Below are positions 62,236-64,000 of a DNA stretch of 64,000 nt, one piece after another. The translations under genes and the position numbers were made by a program. How positions within the stretch are numbered: the first letter of the stretch is position 1; each line of letters opens with the position of its first letter. Origin of the DNA: Providencia sp. (GTDB lineage Bacteria > Pseudomonadota > Gammaproteobacteria > Enterobacterales > Enterobacteriaceae). Location of the stretch: positions 124,001 to 188,000 of the forward strand of contig NZ_DOEH01000009.1 in the NCBI RefSeq assembly GCF_003533305.1, given 5' to 3'. The notes below the pieces were generated by a model. It was not told where the DNA came from. It ran no database searches and saw only the letters and a list, made by a program, of their open reading frames with translations.

Positions 62236-63702
62236 GTGTCTTTGGAAAAATGCCAGAAATATGAAAACCTATCTATTGAGGATGTTTTAGAGAAACTTTC
62301 ATCTTTATATTCGAGTGCGATTGAATCATTAAGAGATTCTATCGCAATTTACGTTAATGAAGGGCGTATACCAGACACAGAAGCCAGAGAAAATGGGTTG
62401 TTTGCTTATCCTGAACTTTGTGTCTCGTGGCATGGTAAAGTTGATCATTGTGAAAAAACTCGTGCTTATGCACGCTTTGTAAAGCGGGGTGATTACAGTA
62501 TCACAATAACGCAACCTGAGTTGTTTCGCGCTTATTTAGTTGATCAATTGACTATTTTACAGCAGGACTATGATGTTTCTTTTACTGTGCGTCCTTCCAA
62601 AATAGAAATTCCTTATCCTTTTGTTATTGATGGTTCTGACTTAGTACTTGATAGAAGCATGAGTAGCAGCCTAGCCACACATTTCCCTATTACTGATCTA
62701 GCCGATATTAGTGATGATATAACCGATGGTTTGTATCATGCTACGGATAAAATGCCGTTGTCTCATTTTGATGCTTTACGTGTTGATTTTTCATTGGCGC
62801 GGCTAAAACATTACACAGGAACACCGCCGGAGCATGTTCAGCCTTATATTTTATTCACTAATTATAATCGTTATGTGGATGAATTTGTGAGTTGGGCTTG
62901 TGAGCAGATTAAAGATCCAGATAGTCGTTATATCGCATTGTCCTGCGTGGGGCATAACTACCTTACTGATGAAAATGCGGATCCACAGATTGCAATATCA
63001 GATTTAACTTGGAAAAGATTCCAAATGCCTGCATATCATCTTATTGCAAAAGATGGCGCTGGCATTACACTGGTCAATATTGGTGTTGGGCCTTCTAATG
63101 CAAAAAATATCTGTGACCATTTGGCTGTTTTACGCCCTCATACTTGGTTAATGATTGGTCACTGTGGTGGTTTACGTGAAAGCCAAAAAATTGGCGATTA
63201 TGTTCTTGCCCATGCTTATTTACGTGATGATCACATACTGGATGATGTATTACCGCCAGATATTCCTATTCCAAGCATAGCGGAAGTACAACGTGCTTTA
63301 TACGACGCAACCAAGCAAGTGAGCAACATGCCCGGAGAGTTGGTTAAACAGCGTTTACGCACGGGTACCGTTGTTACTACGGATGATCGTAACTGGGAGC
63401 TGCGTTTTTTTGCAACTGCACGTCGTTTTAGCTTAAGTCGAGCTGTTGCTGTCGATATGGAAAGCGCAACTATTGCCGCGCAAGGTTACCGTTTTCGTGT
63501 ACCTTATGGCACTTTGTTATGTGTTTCTGATAAGCCGTTACATGGTGAAATTAAATTACCAGGGCAGGCTAATAGTTTTTACGAGGGCGCTATTTCTGAG
63601 CACTTACAGATAGGGATCCGAGCCATTGATTTATTAAGGCAGGAAGGGGATAAATTACACTCTAGAAAATTGCGAACCTTTGATGAGCCACCTTTTAGAT
63701 AG
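62236..63702 (+). CDS. amn: AMP nucleosidase
   Basis: 488 aa. Hydrolyses AMP to adenine and ribose 5-phosphate. Near-identical to E. coli Amn over long blocks, e.g. GITLVNIGVGPSNAKNICDHLAVLRP near 280, WLMIGHCGGLRESQ near 309, VAVDMESATIAAQGYRFRVPYGTLLCVSDKPLHGE near 400 and the C-terminal TFDEPPFR. GTG 62236 is preferred because AAAGGAG lies 6 bases upstream and it gives the family length; starts at 62206/62209 would add 9-10 residues. Confidence 0.93.
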   Translation: MSLEKCQKYENLSIEDVLEKLSSLYSSAIESLRDSIAIYVNEGRIPDTEARENGLFAYPELCVSWHGKVDHCEKTRAYARFVKRGDYSITITQPELFRAYLVDQLTILQQDYDVSFTVRPSKIEIPYPFVIDGSDLVLDRSMSSSLATHFPITDLADISDDITDGLYHATDKMPLSHFDALRVDFSLARLKHYTGTPPEHVQPYILFTNYNRYVDEFVSWACEQIKDPDSRYIALSCVGHNYLTDENADPQIAISDLTWKRFQMPAYHLIAKDGAGITLVNIGVGPSNAKNICDHLAVLRPHTWLMIGHCGGLRESQKIGDYVLAHAYLRDDHILDDVLPPDIPIPSIAEVQRALYDATKQVSNMPGELVKQRLRTGTVVTTDDRNWELRFFATARRFSLSRAVAVDMESATIAAQGYRFRVPYGTLLCVSDKPLHGEIKLPGQANSFYEGAISEHLQIGIRAIDLLRQEGDKLHSRKLRTFDEPPFR

Positions 63703-63718
63703 CGCGGAGAAGTGATTA

Positions 63719-64000
63719 ATGGATTTTATTCCAGTCGTTGAAACAGAACGTTTAATTTTATCAAAACATGAGCTTAATGATTTTCCTAGTTTAACTCGAC
63801 TTTGGGCGAGTAATTCAGTGGCTGAATTTATTACAGGCGTTCCATCCACCGAGCGAGAATCTTGGATGAGAATGCTTAATTATGGTGGTTTATGGCCATT
63901 GTTAGGATTTGGATATTGGGCCGTACGTGATAAAGCGACAGGGTTATATCTTGGCGATCTTGGTTTTGCTGACTTTCATCGCGTTGTCGAACCTTCAGTA
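63719..64000 (+). CDS. GNAT acetyltransferase, RimJ/RimL-like, partial
   Basis: First 94 codons only; continues beyond the window. N-terminus MDFIPVVETERLILSKHELNDFP is the RimJ/RimL-type opening (ETERLIL), and YWAVRDKATGLYLGDLGF near 72 is the second GNAT strand pair. GGAGAAG lies 6 bases upstream of ATG 63719, 17 bp after amn. Confidence 0.85.
   Translation, partial: MDFIPVVETERLILSKHELNDFPSLTRLWASNSVAEFITGVPSTERESWMRMLNYGGLWPLLGFGYWAVRDKATGLYLGDLGFADFHRVVEPSV

Noticed and set aside
1..64000. tRNA or rRNA genes, including a tRNA attachment site for the prophage
   Set aside because: I saw no tRNA-like cloverleaf or rRNA sequence; the prophage uses the ahpF 3' end instead. A tRNAscan run would settle this.

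Overview
The window reads as chromosome of a Providencia-like member of the Morganellaceae (order Enterobacterales). The flanking genes are enterobacterial: the end of pntB, uspE, an Fnr protein close to identical to the E. coli one, ahpC-ahpF, yhiI-rbbA-yhhJ, yebB and amn. The DNA is AT-rich (host genes look like roughly 38-40% GC by eye), and there is a tyrosine decarboxylase-tyrosine permease pair. The genus call is an inference from protein recognition, not from a marker gene.

Layout. (1) 1-9200, host: pntB end, uspE, fnr with an FNR box at its own promoter, a quinone oxidoreductase, a tyrosine decarboxylase-TyrP operon, and a PadR/YqjI-like regulator preceded by a Fur box and a 16-bp dyad. 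(2) 9205-11207: an ABC-F ATPase gene whose leader contains a 27-codon upstream ORF with a strong ribosome binding site and several hairpins, the architecture of ribosome-mediated attenuation. (3) 11356-19667: a GNAT gene, yhiI-rbbA-yhhJ, and ahpC-ahpF behind an OxyR-like site. (4) 19611-55673: one complete-looking P2-like prophage inserted at the 3' end of ahpF. It is bounded by two 125-bp imperfect repeats 35,938 bp apart, each carrying the last 18 codons, stop codon and terminator of ahpF. (5) 55724-64000, host again: yebB, a MocR-type regulator divergent from a GNAT gene, an amino-acid ABC transporter, an AEC permease, amn, and the start of another GNAT gene.

The prophage carries an integrase, a P2 C-type repressor, Cox, small early genes, and a zinc-finger/Toprim primase-helicase in place of P2 gpA. 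An array of GGTTAC motifs follows (candidate replication origin). Next come a restriction-modification pair and a large P-loop NTPase (candidate defence), then a P2-type cos site. The late genes are Q, P / O N M L X, lysis (holin, SAR-type lysozyme, Rz/Rz1), R S, V W J I, H G, then a second cargo slot (small P-loop protein plus a 112-aa protein). The sheath-to-U block (FI FII E/E' T U) is inverted relative to P2, and D and ogr follow. E/E' keeps the programmed -1 frameshift. A third cargo slot next to attR holds an AAA ATPase plus DUF4435 pair that matches the PARIS system (AriA/AriB).

Most notable signals: the defence cargo at three P2-type positions, the origin-like repeat array beside a non-P2 replication gene, a shared GGTTCTC-N10-GAGAACC dyad in both divergent late promoter regions (likely site of this phage's Ogr protein), the ahpF-preserving attachment site, and the ABC-F leader peptide.
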